Shown here one piece after another: positions 21,501 through 34,700 of a stretch of DNA of 64,000 nt. The stretch is from Zygnema cylindricum (Eukaryota; Streptophyta; Zygnematophyceae; Zygnematales; Zygnemataceae). The notes beneath the pieces are model-generated. The model ran no database searches and was not told where the DNA came from. It saw only the letters and a program-made list of their open reading frames with translations. Both the position numbers and the translations under genes were made by a program. The stretch is from assembly GCA_037447655.1 (NCBI GenBank), contig JBBHKE010001925.1:1-64000 (forward strand), written 5' to 3'. Numbering within the stretch: the first letter of the stretch is position 1; each line of letters begins with the position of its first letter.

Positions 21501-23035
21501 TTTTGCCCAATTGCAAATTTACCCAATCGACATTTTTTTGTTGTCTTTTGAAAAGATAGCCGTTTCCTGAATTCCTGCAAAAAAAAATAATATCTGGCTT
21601 GTTTAAATGAAGTAGATCCTGAATTTCTGTATTTTGTTGTCATTTAAACTTGAAGCATTTTCTCGAATGTGTATTTTTTTGTATTTCTTTTTTATTATAT
21701 TTTCGGAAAACCAGATGTTCGAATTTCACCACAAGAGTGTTGATTGCAGGATCAGATTTGATTTTTTGTCCGTACAACTGTATACTGAGGTATAATGGGT
21801 GTTTTCCAGGGTTTTCGTAAGGGTTTTTAAGGTCTTTTAAGGTTTTCACCTGAATGTCTACATTTTTTCGTTTTTCATGTTTTTTGTTTTTTTATTTTTG
21901 AAAAACAGGATGTGCCTATTTCGCCGCAAGAGCGTTGACCGCAGGAGCTGATTTGATATTTTGTCCTTACAACTATATACTGGATCCCGTAATAAGACGA
22001 ACAATGGAGGTCGATATCAATGGAGCTATTCTCATATTTGACGAGGCTCAGTAAGACATTAGTCATCTCCTTTTAACAAACTATTCTATTCATTTTCTCG
22101 TATATGATTAGCTAGTGAGACATTTGTTAAACCATTCTATTCTTACACGCGAAAAAGAATATATCGCTATTAGATTTGATCACTCTAATTCGAGAGACTT
22201 TTTTTTTTTAACCAAAATCGTAAGTTAGTGTTCGTAACACTATTTCATTATGTTTATTTTGTATATTTTTCATTTGTTTACCTTTCATTTGTTTCTTTTT
22301 CATTTGTTTATTTTTCATTTGTTTCTTTGTTTACTTTTCATTTGTTTAATTTTCATTTGTTTCTTTTTCATTTGTTTACTTTTCATTTGTTATTTTTTCA
22401 GCAATATTGAGGATTGTGCGAGAGAAGCCGCAACATTTAATATCCAGCTTGGAAACTTGGAAGGTAAAAATTGCTGTTATTTGTCTCAAAATCACTATTT
22501 TTGGCCTCAAAATCATTGTTTTTTGTCTCAAAATTGTCTCAAAATCGCTGGTTTTTTTCGTCTACATAATATGTATATTTGTATAAATTGTTACTTATAA
22601 TATGTATGTATAAATCTTTCATGTTTAATCCCCAAATTTTTGTACTCTAGATATATATGCATACATATACACAAACACACACACACACATGCATATTATA
22701 GTCATCTCACGCTACAATGTTTCTTCATCTTCATTGTTCCTCCATGAACCACCAAAAAAAGTTAAGGTCATGTTTTAAATCCATACACACCATTTTATCA
22801 CTTTTTCCTTTTTTCACAATCACGGTCCATATATACCGCTCTTGCAGAAAAACTAAACCATAAAATTATTAAAATTATATCTCCTCCCACAAAAAATAAC
22901 AATTTATTTCTCACTGGCAAGTACAATTAGAAATTTTCTGGTTTCCAGAAAACTGAAATTTCCAGTCATTTAAGAAACAGAATACACAAACAAAAGCTGA
23001 GACAAGGAAAAAAAAATAGAAATTAGAAGTTTAGA

Positions 23036-23066
<31 letters not shown>

Positions 23067-23331
23067 TTTTCCCTTGCAGATATAGCTCTGGAGCTCGACC
23101 GACTATCAACTTCTGAAGGGATAGAGCCATATTCTCCTCTCCTGCAAGTCATACAGGTACTTTTCTTTTCAAATATCGCTGTCATCAAACTCAAGAATTA
23201 GTATCTTAATAAATCAACAATTTTGTTTAGATTATCAATTTTGTATTTCAAGTTTATGGGTAATCGCACTCTCTTACCTCCCTCTTCAATTTTGGTTTTC
23301 AAGGTTGTGGGTAAGTGCACTTCTTTTCTCT

Positions 23332-23363
<32 letters not shown>

Positions 23364-26300
23364 CCCCCTTTCCCCGCTACATTTTGTTTTTCAAGGTTGT
23401 GGGTAATTGTACTCTATAGGTAATAGGTAACTAGGTGATAGGTAAAAGGTAATAGGTAATAGGTAATAGATAATAGATAATAGGTAATAGGCAATAAGCA
23501 ATAGGTAATTGGTAATATGTGATTTCTGATCCTGGTTATGTTTTTTTGTCTGTTAGGGATTAGCCTCATGGGTTCGAGAAAAAGACGAAAATCCTCGACT
23601 CCAAGATTTGGAGGGATCGCCTCAAATGTGAGTCTATAATCTTACCTTTTTTTTTACATCTGTTTTTTTTACATCTTGTTTTTTTTTGTATGGCTTTGGT
23701 TACAATCGTTGTGTTTGTTTTTTTTATTTTTTTTGTGTTTTACTTCTGTTACATCTGTTGCTTTTTTTGTTTTTTTTGTGTGTTTTTGTGTGGTTTTTTT
23801 TTCCTTAAAAATGATAAGTTTTTTGTCTTGATTTCATCGCGCTGCGCCGAACAATCGGGTTAAGTTGGGATCGAAGGACCAGGATCAGATCATGCACATC
23901 ATTTCCTTTTTCATTTTCTTTTTCCTTGTTCTTTTTCTTTTTGCTTTTCGTTTTTTTTTTTTTTTTTTTTTTTCTTTTTTTGGGAAATTTTATGAGCAGA
24001 TGGCAAGGTCAGCAAGCAGTAAAAGAGTTAGAATTGGCCGGATTCTACGTAAAAGACCTCCCAGATTTATTGAAATTCAGTAAAAAGGTAATCTCTCTCT
24101 CTCCGTCTCTCCCTCTCCTTCCTCTCTCCCTGTCACTCCCCTCCCACCCTCTCTCCCCTCTCTCTCTCTACCTCTCTCCCTCTCCCTCTCTCCCTCTCCC
24201 TCACACATGAATTTATATATTGACAGGTAAAATCACAACTGAAAACTTCTCCCATATTCATTTTTTTAATAACTTTGTTTAATAATTAATTGGATTTTGT
24301 TTGGTAATTAATTTGATTTTGTTTGATTATTACTTTGATTTTGTTTTATATCTAAATTTGATATAGATGTGGACTCCATTATCATATCTCGATTGCTTTC
24401 GTCAATAATGAACCACGAAACAGAGAATAGAGACGGAAATTTTTTCAACTAAGAACTTAAATAAGTGGAGATTGTTCTTTTATATTTATTTTTTAATTTA
24501 ATTTTATTTAATTTTAATTTAATTTTTATTTTTTTTCGTTTGCCAGGTGGTTGATTCTTCGATGTCTGTGGATGAAAATTCAGACGGCATGCAAATGTCG
24601 GCAAAGGGGGCGAGTGTTTTGGGCGGTAAGTCTTATTTGTTTATTTATTTTTTTAAGGATTTTTGGTGTTTTTTAAGGTTTTTTGGTGTTTTTCGGGGTT
24701 TTTAGTGTTTTTTCTGGTTTTTTAGGGTTTTTTTCTGGTTTTTAGTGTTTTTCAGTTTTTTTAGAGTTTTTCGGGGTTTTTTATTGTTTTTTTTGTGTTT
24801 TTTTTTTTGCGTGCAAAAAAGGTAAGGAAACTTTACATGTGATTTCTCCACACTAAATGAATACTACACCCGAAAAACTCGTATGATATGCATATAGAAG
24901 TCTCTCTCTCTCTCTTCTCTCTCCCTCTCTCTCCCTCTCTCCCTCTCCCTCTCCCTCTCTTCCTCTCTCTCCCTTTCTCCTGGATTGATAACTTTCCAAA
25001 CTTTCAATGTAATTCTCTGTTGACCATTTTTTTTTGCATCATATGTTGAAACTTTTAAACTTCTTTTAACTCTAAAAAATGACATTTTCAAACGCTTCTT
25101 ACTATTATTTATATTATTTCCTCTTTGTATTTTATTTGGTTTTTTCTTCAATAGTTCCTCCTACTTGTTTTTTATTCTGCTTTTTACTTCAAGTTCTTTA
25201 TGTGGTTTTTTTTTTTTGTTGTTGCAGGTCTCTTTACAGTTCTTGAATTCATGTTTGGAAATAATGGGAAGAGATTGGACGACTATCGTCTCGTAATACA
25301 GAAGCAAATGAAACTCGACGAAGGTATGATTCTAACAGCCTAAAACAGTCGATTTTATTGTATTTTTAACCGTTTGAAACAGTCAATTTTGTTATAATTT
25401 CAACAGCAAAACAGTCAATTTTATTGTGTTTTTAACTGCTTAAAACAGTCGATTTTATTATCCACTAATCTTTTTATTACTAGTTTTATTTTCTCGACTC
25501 TCTGGACAGCAAAAACTGCTTCATGTTGAAATTTCAGAACCTAATATGGCAGTTTAAACTTTTTATTTCACGATATGCTTGTGAAATTAGATGCTTTTTG
25601 CCCGGTTCTTTTGTTTGGAAGTATTCGAGGATTATTGACTTTTGCTAATAGCTCCTGGTTGGTATAGTTGAATACTTAATATGCATTATGTCTACATATA
25701 TGCATATATAACATATATATATACATATATATACACATCTATATACATATATATACACATATATATACACATATATATATATCCATATATATACATACAT
25801 ATACATATATATACACATACATATACATATATATGCATATATATACATATATATACATATATATACATATATATACATATATATACATATATATACATAT
25901 ATATATGCACATGTCATAAACATATATTATCATATATATGATACATTACTATACATATGCCTATATTTCTATACATGTATATATATGTATATATATATAT
26001 ATATATATATTTATGTGTGTGTGTGTATATATATTGCATGTTACATATATGTATATATACACGTATACATATAAATGCATATAGATGTATATGTGTAATA
26101 TTTCAATATATTGAACATTGAACTCCCGATTCTTAAATATTCACTGATTGAATATTGAACAGTTAATATTTTTGAATATCAGACTGTATTCAGCCAAAAA
26201 TATACTATTATATATTTGTTAATATATTATCTATACATATTATGTACATTATATATATAATATTATATTATATATGTGTATATGTATGTGTTCCTGCATG

Positions 26301-29300
26301 TACATGTTATCTTTTTTTTTCCTTGTCATTGGCAATGTCCTTATTGCATATTAACTTCTGATGGGGCTGTAAGTGTAAAATTGACGTTTTGTTTCGTTTT
26401 ATATGAATTTTCTAATCGATTTTTGTGTAACATTACATTATTGTGTAGGAAAAGGGACAAATGTGTTGGTGACATCGTTTTTTATGAACTTTTCTATCGT
26501 TGTAAATTTTTTATAATTTTTTTGTTGTTTTTAAGCATTTTTTTTTGAGGTTTTTTATTGTTTTTTATGTCGTTTTTTATCGTTTTTTGTGTACTATTAC
26601 AGGAAAAGGCACAAATGTATGGGTGACAAGTTTAGGGTTTTGGTGCTTCAATCCGGCCGTGGCCTTCAGCAGTATTGTGGAGACATCTCGTTCCGTTATT
26701 CTTACTTCTGGGTTTGTTCCCTTATCCCCACTCTCTCCCTCTCTCTCCCCCTCTCCCTCTCCCTCCGCCTCTGCCTCTCTCTCTCCCACTCCCTCTCCCT
26801 CCCTTTTTCTCTCCCTCTCTCTCTCCCTCTCCTTCTTTCTCTCCCTCTTTCTTGAGGAAGAGGATGAGGGCGAGGGAGATTTTGAGGGATGAGAGGAAGG
26901 GAGTGGGAGAGGGAGAAGGAGCGGTGGGGAGAGAGGGAGAGGGAGAGCCTCTCCCTCTCCCTCTCCCTCTCCCTTGGCTCCTGCTGCTGACTTTTAATTT
27001 TGTCTTTCCTTTTTAAATCGCCTCATTCGGTTGTCATTTTTTACTCGTCTAAAAAAACCCTGAAATAGCCCTAGAAAACCCTAAAATGACCCCGAACCCT
27101 AGATTAACCCTAAAGAAACCTAAAATTCCCAAAAAACCCTTAAATCCCTGAAGTAATTCTAAAACCCTAAAGTAATCCTAAAACTTATATATGAAATAAT
27201 ATAATTGCAGGACACTCTCGCCCATGGATTCGTTTGCTTCGGAATTGGGAATGAAGTTTGAAGCCTCTATGGAGGGATCTCATGTCATAGATGTCAATAA
27301 ACAGGTATTGTTTAGTTTCAATAACAATCTGCAATGATAACTAACAATGTGTAATACTTTATTAATTTTGTTAATATGCTGATAAATAATATTGTTTTTG
27401 TTTTAGATNNNNNNNNNNCCCTCTCCCTCTCCCTCTCCGAGAGGGAGAGGGAGAGAGGGGTGGCGAGGAGGGAGAGGGTGAGGGAAGGAGAGTAGGGAGT
27501 TTTAGAGGGAGCGGGAGAAGGAGAAGGAGTTCTTTCTCCCTCTCTTTCTTCCTCTCCCTCTCTCTCTCCGTATAACGTCACCTACTGTACCGTCGTCTAT
27601 TTCATCCTTCCTTTCTTTTAAACTTTCTCTGTTTTCCCTTTAGTTTTGTTTCATCAAAAATTATTTTCAACCATATTTCATGTCTCTTATCTCTTGAATT
27701 CATCTCGTCTCTTACAGTGCTCCACTGAAGAGTTTCAGATCCCTGGGATCCACTGGTCTTTCCAGTAGACTGTGTAAGACTTTGAGAAGTCACCTCGTGA
27801 CATTCTCTGCTCTACTTAAGTTCTCTATTCTCTGTACTTTATACCAACTTTTATTAAAAACTACTTTGTTTTGATTTCCCTTTTGTCTCTTTCAAATTTT
27901 CTTTCCTTCCTACTTTATCTGCTGCCATGTCATCCACTGCAATATGCCTCTCTCTCTCCCTCTCCTTCTTTCTCTCCCTCTTTCTTGAGGAAGAGGAAGA
28001 GGGCGAGGGAGATTTTGAGGGATGAGAGGAAGGGAGTGGGAGAGGGAGGAGCGGTGGGGAGAGAGGGAGAGGGAGAGCCTCTCCCTCTCCCTCTCCCTTG
28101 GCTCCTGCTGCTGATTTAATTTTGTCTTTCCTTTTTAAATCGCCTCATTCGGTTGTCTTTTTTTACTCGTCTAAAAAAACCCTGAAATAGCCCTAGAAAA
28201 TCCTAAAATGAACCCGAACCCTAAATTAACCCTAAAGAAACTAAAAATCCCCAAAAAACCCTTAAAACCCTGAAGTAATTCTAAAACCCTAAAGTAACCC
28301 TAAAACTTATATATGAAAGAATATAATTGCAGGACACTCTCGCCCATGGATTCGTTTGCTTCGGAATTGGGAATGAAGTTTGAAGCCTCTATGGAGGGAT
28401 CTCATGTCATAGATGTCAATAAACAGGTATTGTTTAGTCTCAATAACAATCTGTAATAATAACTAACAATGTGTAATACTATATTAATTTTGTTAATATG
28501 TTGATAAATAATGTTGCTTTTGTTTTAGATCTTTGTAGCCTCTATGGAGGGATCTCATGTGATAGATGTCAATAAACAGGTATTGTTTATCGACAATAAT
28601 AAGATGTAATAATAAATAACAATGTATAATACTATATTAATATTTTTAATATGTTCGTACATAATATTATTTTAGTTAGCACACACTGTCAACAGCGTCG
28701 AAGTCAATAAACAGGTGTTGTTTTTTCACAAAAACAATATATAATAGAAATATTTATGTTGTCATTTTGTGAATAAATAATACGCTTTTGTTAACAAGTA
28801 TTTTCAACAGCTTCCTATTTTGGTCAAGCTTCAAATATGAAAACTTGAACTGTCTGGTATTGAAGCGGAAGCATGAAATGACAAAAAAGTAAGAAAACAA
28901 AGCCTAAAAAATTAGACAGCATAAAGTGCGTAAACAATACATAAAAAGAACTTCAAATACTTAAAAAAACACAAATAGTTTAAAACGGAAGTAATCTTTT
29001 TTTTTTTGCAAAAAGGTCTTCAAATGCTGAAAAAAACACAAAAAGTTTAAAATCCAAAAAACATGTATAAAAGTTTACAAAAGGGAGCCTGAAACAACCA
29101 AAAGTTTTAGAATTGGAATCCTTAGAATCAGAATCACTGAGGTGAATGTAAATAAAGGAAAATTGCTTTTTTTTTTTTCTGCGGCATACATTTTTTCTTT
29201 TTCTGCGACATACATTTTTTCTTTTTCTGCGACATACGTTTTCTCTTTTTCTGCAATATACATTTTTTCTTTGTGTTTTTTTCAAAAGGTTTGGGCAGCA

Positions 29301-31337
29301 ACTCTATCGGTGGGACCTGGTGGAGTTCCATTAAATGCAAGCTTTAAAACGGCAGATAATCCATCTTTTCAGGTTTTATCCCGGCTCAAAACTTTATTGT
29401 TATTATTTTATTTAAAAATAAACTAAAGAATTTTCTTTGCTTTGACTGCTCCACTCTTAGTTGGTATTAATTACTCTTTGTATGTCTGTCTTTTCTACGC
29501 CAATCACCATAATAAGTGTGGATTTTTATAGTGAGTTATTTGTGCGAATCCAATGCAGACTCTTTTTTCTTAAAGTTAATTGTACCGGAAATAAGAATAC
29601 CAAAACAGTCCTCGTACTAATCATTTCTTAAAGCTTTGGACCGGAAATATAATTATTAACACTAAAACAGCCCTCCACATTAATTATTTCTGAACGCTCT
29701 GGACTGGAAATAGAATTATTAACATGACAACAATCTTAATACTAATCATTTCTTACAGCTTTGGAGTGGAAACAGAATAATGAACACGACAACAATCTTA
29801 ATACTAATTATTAAATCATTATTCCTTAACGTCTATAACGATTCACGGTGGGAAACAAAATTATTAACACGACAACAATCCCAATCTTAATTATTTAATC
29901 GTTATTTCTTAACGTTTAACGGCGGAGTGGATATTTGCAGGATACTCTTGGTTCAGCTTTGGAGATGCTTTTTAGAACAATTCCCGATGGAGTACTTGTC
30001 TTTTTTCCCAGTTACAAACTTCTTGAGAAACTCTCTTCTCGATGGAAAAAAACAGGCCGATGGAAAACTCTCAGCTCTGTCAAAAAGCTTTTTGTTGGTA
30101 CATACGTCTCTCTCTCTCTCTCTCTCTCTCCCCCTCTCTCTATTTCTCTCTCTCTCTCTCCCGCACTCCCTCTCTAAGTTTTTTCCATTTCTCAGACTTA
30201 TACAGACACTGTAAAAAAGAACAAAAAAAAGAAAGAAACAGCGGTTCTTTCAAAGAAATATGTTCAATTTATTTTGCTACTCAACGTGGAGTTTAACGTC
30301 AAATTTCTACCTTCCTCTCTTTCCCAACTTGCCCTCTTCTCCCTCCCGTCTCTGTCCCTTTTTAACAAGAAGAAACCTATGCTGTCAAAAGTCTTTTATC
30401 CACACTCTATAAGTAATCTTTTCCCCAACCCTAAAAACTTCTAGAAAACCTTAAAAACTCCTAGAAAACCCTAAAAACTTCTAGAACCCTAAAACTTCTA
30501 GAAACCCTATTATGGGGAAGTGGTTTGCAGAGCCTAAGGGTAGCGATGAACAATTTCAAAATGTTCTCTCAGACTACTATAAGACCATCGCACGAGACAT
30601 CGGGAAAAACGTTACAGGAAAAAACGTCATGGGAAAAAACGTTACCGGAAAAAACGCGACGGGAAAAAACGGTTCCGGAAAAACTTCTGGAGGAAATCAG
30701 AAGGCTCGAGGGGCAGGAAATACTGCGACTGGTGCTGTCTTTTTTGCTGTCTGTAGGGGAAAGGTTTGATTTACACACTGTCCTCTCCCTGTCCTCTCCC
30801 TCTCCGTCCCTCTCGCTCTCCTTCTCTCTCTCCCTCACCCTCCTTTCCCTCCTCCATTCCCTATCCATTCCCTTTTCTATTCCTTCCATTCCTTCATCTG
30901 CCCTATTTTTATTCATAAATCATCTTGCTATTCAATATACTTGTGTGGCCAGATGTTTCCTTGATTTTTTTTTTTGAAACAATCGAAAATCTGAAGGATC
31001 TGTGACTGCTAATCCAATCAAGAAAAGCAAAATGGTTCAGTTTTGATTCAGTTTTAGACCAGTTCAGTTTTTGATTAAACTAATAATCTGGCGGCTGGGT
31101 GGAAACTATAATTGCAGGTTTCTGAAGGCATTGATTTTGCAGATGGATACGCCAGAGGAGTTGTATCCTTCTACCTTTTGAAAACGCTAATGGTCATTCT
31201 CATTCTCTTCTCGTTCTTTTTCTCACTCTCCTTCTCTTTCTCTCTTCTCCTTTTCTCTCATTCTCATTCTCTCTTCTCCTTCTCTTTCTCTCTTTTCCTT
31301 TTTCTCTTTCTCATTCTCTTTTCATACCATTTCATGT

Positions 31338-31408
<71 letters not shown>

Positions 31409-31647
31409 CCCCTCTCCCTCTCTCCCTCCCTCCCCCTCCCCCTCTTTCTCCCTCCTCCCATTTCCATATCCATGAATCTTGATTTTCATTTAATCTATTC
31501 CATTCCATTCCAATTCCATTCCATTTTCTTCATTCCCCTCGTCACTGCGTCCCGATTTTGTTGATGGAAGAAAGCCTTGACTTCTTTCTTTCAGATCGTA
31601 GTCGGTATCCCATTTCCGAACGTGTGAGTGTATTTTCTCTCACTCTC

Positions 31648-31689
<42 letters not shown>

Positions 31690-31694
31690 CTCTT

Positions 31695-31741
<47 letters not shown>

Positions 31742-34700
31742 CCCTTTCTCTCTCTCCTCTCTCACACACACCCTGTCTCTCTTTCTTCTCTCTCTCTCTT
31801 TCTTTCTCTTTAGCTCTCCACTTTCACTTTCGACCTCTCCCTATCTCTAAACATGCAAATAAATACACCGCCATCGCTAATAGAATTATTGAATGATTAG
31901 CGGTAACACTTTATTGGATCCAACAACACTAAATTACATTTTGCCACGTACTAGTCATGGGTCATTTAATTAAATAGTGTTATTCAAACTTATTTTTTAT
32001 TTTGGGTCAAAAAACACTCAAATCAGAGTGGTTAACTTGATAGCAACGGGCAGTGAGGTGGATTTCATCGAAGGAAACGTTTCGATACTCATATAATAAA
32101 TACTTGATATACACTGGATAATCGATATAGCACCCAGAAAAAAAAAAAAATCTAAGATCAATGTTGAGCCATCCAATTGGACATAGACACCCACAATTTT
32201 GTATTTAAGGGATTTATACTCTTTCTCAATGATGTAAAAAGTAATTTGGCAGTTTCTGCTCCACAGGTGCTCGCGTCGCTCTGCACTCTATTAGTGTTAT
32301 TGGTACTAATCTCGCTTTAATACTAACAATTTCTCTACACTTATAGCGATTGGCAGTGTACTATGCCTGTACTCTGTATCGGAAAATCGCAGGTATGGAA
32401 TTCATATCGTGTGTCATTTTAAATCGCGTTATATAACTTTTTTTTAACGATACACACCGTATCAAATCGCTTTATTTTTGGAATTCACTTTTTTTCGCTT
32501 CTTTTCTGCTTTATTTTTTAATTGGTTTTTTTTTGGGTTTCATTCGGATGCAATTTACTACAAATAAGAGTTGGTGTGACTTCCATCCAATCTGAGAAAC
32601 AATCGTACTGATATTTATGTGAATTAGTTTTCGTACTGTAATCATAGGTCTGATTAGTCAATCCACACTAATAGCGGTTTATAATAAAATGACTTTTTTG
32701 GGCAATTGTATTTTTCCAGGAAGGATGCTCAAGTGAACTTAAAAAAGCAGTACAATAATTCGATGAGACCAGTTCGCGGTCTTCTCAGTGGAGACCAGTG
32801 GTACTGTCAACAAGCGTACCGTGCTCTTAACCAGGCCATTGGTAAGGTACACTGTCGACCATTATTAGTATGGACTACACTACACCGCCCATCGTTATTA
32901 GAGTTGATAACACTAATTCGGTCGCGGCTTTTTTTGGCCAAAAATCACAAAATAGTGTTAACAACACTGTTTCAGGACGTGGACTACAATCTTGCCACGT
33001 CTCGCTAGACTAAATCAGTGTTATTGATTCTAATTATGCATTAACAGTAACAATGGGCGATGTAGTTTGAGGTGCTGTGTTGTAAAATTGAATTTTTGCT
33101 AGTAAATCCTTTTAAAAATTGCATGGCTCTTTTTTGTACATGAATTGGTATGAACAATTTCCTTTATAAAATGACAAGATTCGATTGTATATGCTTGTTA
33201 TAGCATAATTGTGCCTAATTGACCATAATTTTTTTTTTTTTCCACGGTCTTCAACTTTTGATCCAGGAAGGTGTATTCGACACCGAAACGACTATGGGGC
33301 AGTTATTCTCCTTGGTAAGTTCCTCCTTTTCAATCTCTTGCATCCTTATTTCTTTTTTTTTTTCTTTTTTTTTTGTCGTGAATGCCAGAAAAAGGGAAAA
33401 ATGAATCTCCGGAAATTTGTCAAGCATCTTCATATACGCGAGAGAAATTTTTAATTTACCTTTATGTCGAGGGTGAATTGTACAGTTTTATGAGAAACCA
33501 TACAATTCCTTAAAAAACTGTACAAATTGTACGATTTCTACCCTCGAAACAAAACGACGTTTAAACGTCAATAGTGTGTTTACCTATGAGGTGTTAAGGG
33601 AAAAACTCGAAACACCATTCGACGAACATTGCGGAGAGATTTTAGCTCCCTTATTTTATTTTGCGCCGAAATATGGAAATTGGGACTCGTTATTCTTTTC
33701 GAGTGTTGACGAGATTTTGAGTGACCCAATAAGGCTCGAAGGTACGGAAAGAATTCGGGTACTCTAATTAGTGTGGACCACCCGGATGTACTCGACAAGG
33801 GGAAACCAGGATGGGAGCGTGATCTGATCTGGTACGGACCAACTGGGAGTATTTTGTCTTTTTCTCACCAAGAAGGCGACTAATTAGGACGAGTCATTTG
33901 TCGTTTTCCGGTGGCCCAGGAGAGAGAGCATTCATTGAGCAGAATATGCAGGATTCAGCGCAGTCGAGAAACAGTACACCGTGTATCGCTCTTCGTGTTA
34001 TCACTAATAGCGATTCACAGTGTGCATTTCATGTTGGAGGCAGAAGTACTACTAGCGGTCTTGAATTGTACCGGTCTGCTAAAAGTAGCCTCAACATAGC
34101 AAGGAAATGCTTTGTATATGGAAATGTCTTTGGGATGTGAAGAATTATCTCCATATATGTTTTATGGATTGGTAAATTTTCTTAAAAGTGTCTTGTGTTT
34201 TGAGCTACTCGATGCTCGAAAAGTGGTGAAAAACAGAAAAAATATTTGGGTTTTTGAAAAAAACATTTGGGCCACAATTGTGTATCTTTTCTTTTCTGGG
34301 TTCTTTGTTGCAGATGGACGAAAACAAAGAAAAAAAGGTGTCGTTGCAAAAAATGTGTTTTTGCTCAGTATTGTTTTATGTCCTTTTTTGTTTTTCTTCT
34401 TTTTTTCTCTTTTTTTTTATTTTTATAAATTGCAGATGAACGCTTTAAGATGCAAAATAATACTGAGCATATGTCCAAATGGTTGAGGAAATCGATAAAA
34501 CCATTTGACAATTTTGAACAATCGATACATGATTTAAAGGGGTTTTTCGTCAACTTAAAGGTAATTAACCAATCATCACCTATATAACTTTCATTTTTTT
34601 GGCAATCATTTTGACATTTAAATTCCGTTTCAACTCCATTTATCGGTTGTTTATGACGCGTCATTTTCACCGCATTCCATTTTCATTTTTTATTAAAGTA

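Noticed and set aside
25645-25941. Tyr/Ile-rich open frames on both strands
   Set aside because: Translation of an ATACATATAT satellite; no real coding signal.
34312-34435. Possible duplicate start of helicase exon 23 (GCAG|ATGGACGAAAA)
   Set aside because: Similarity to the real exon is limited to a few bases; too weak to call a duplicated exon.
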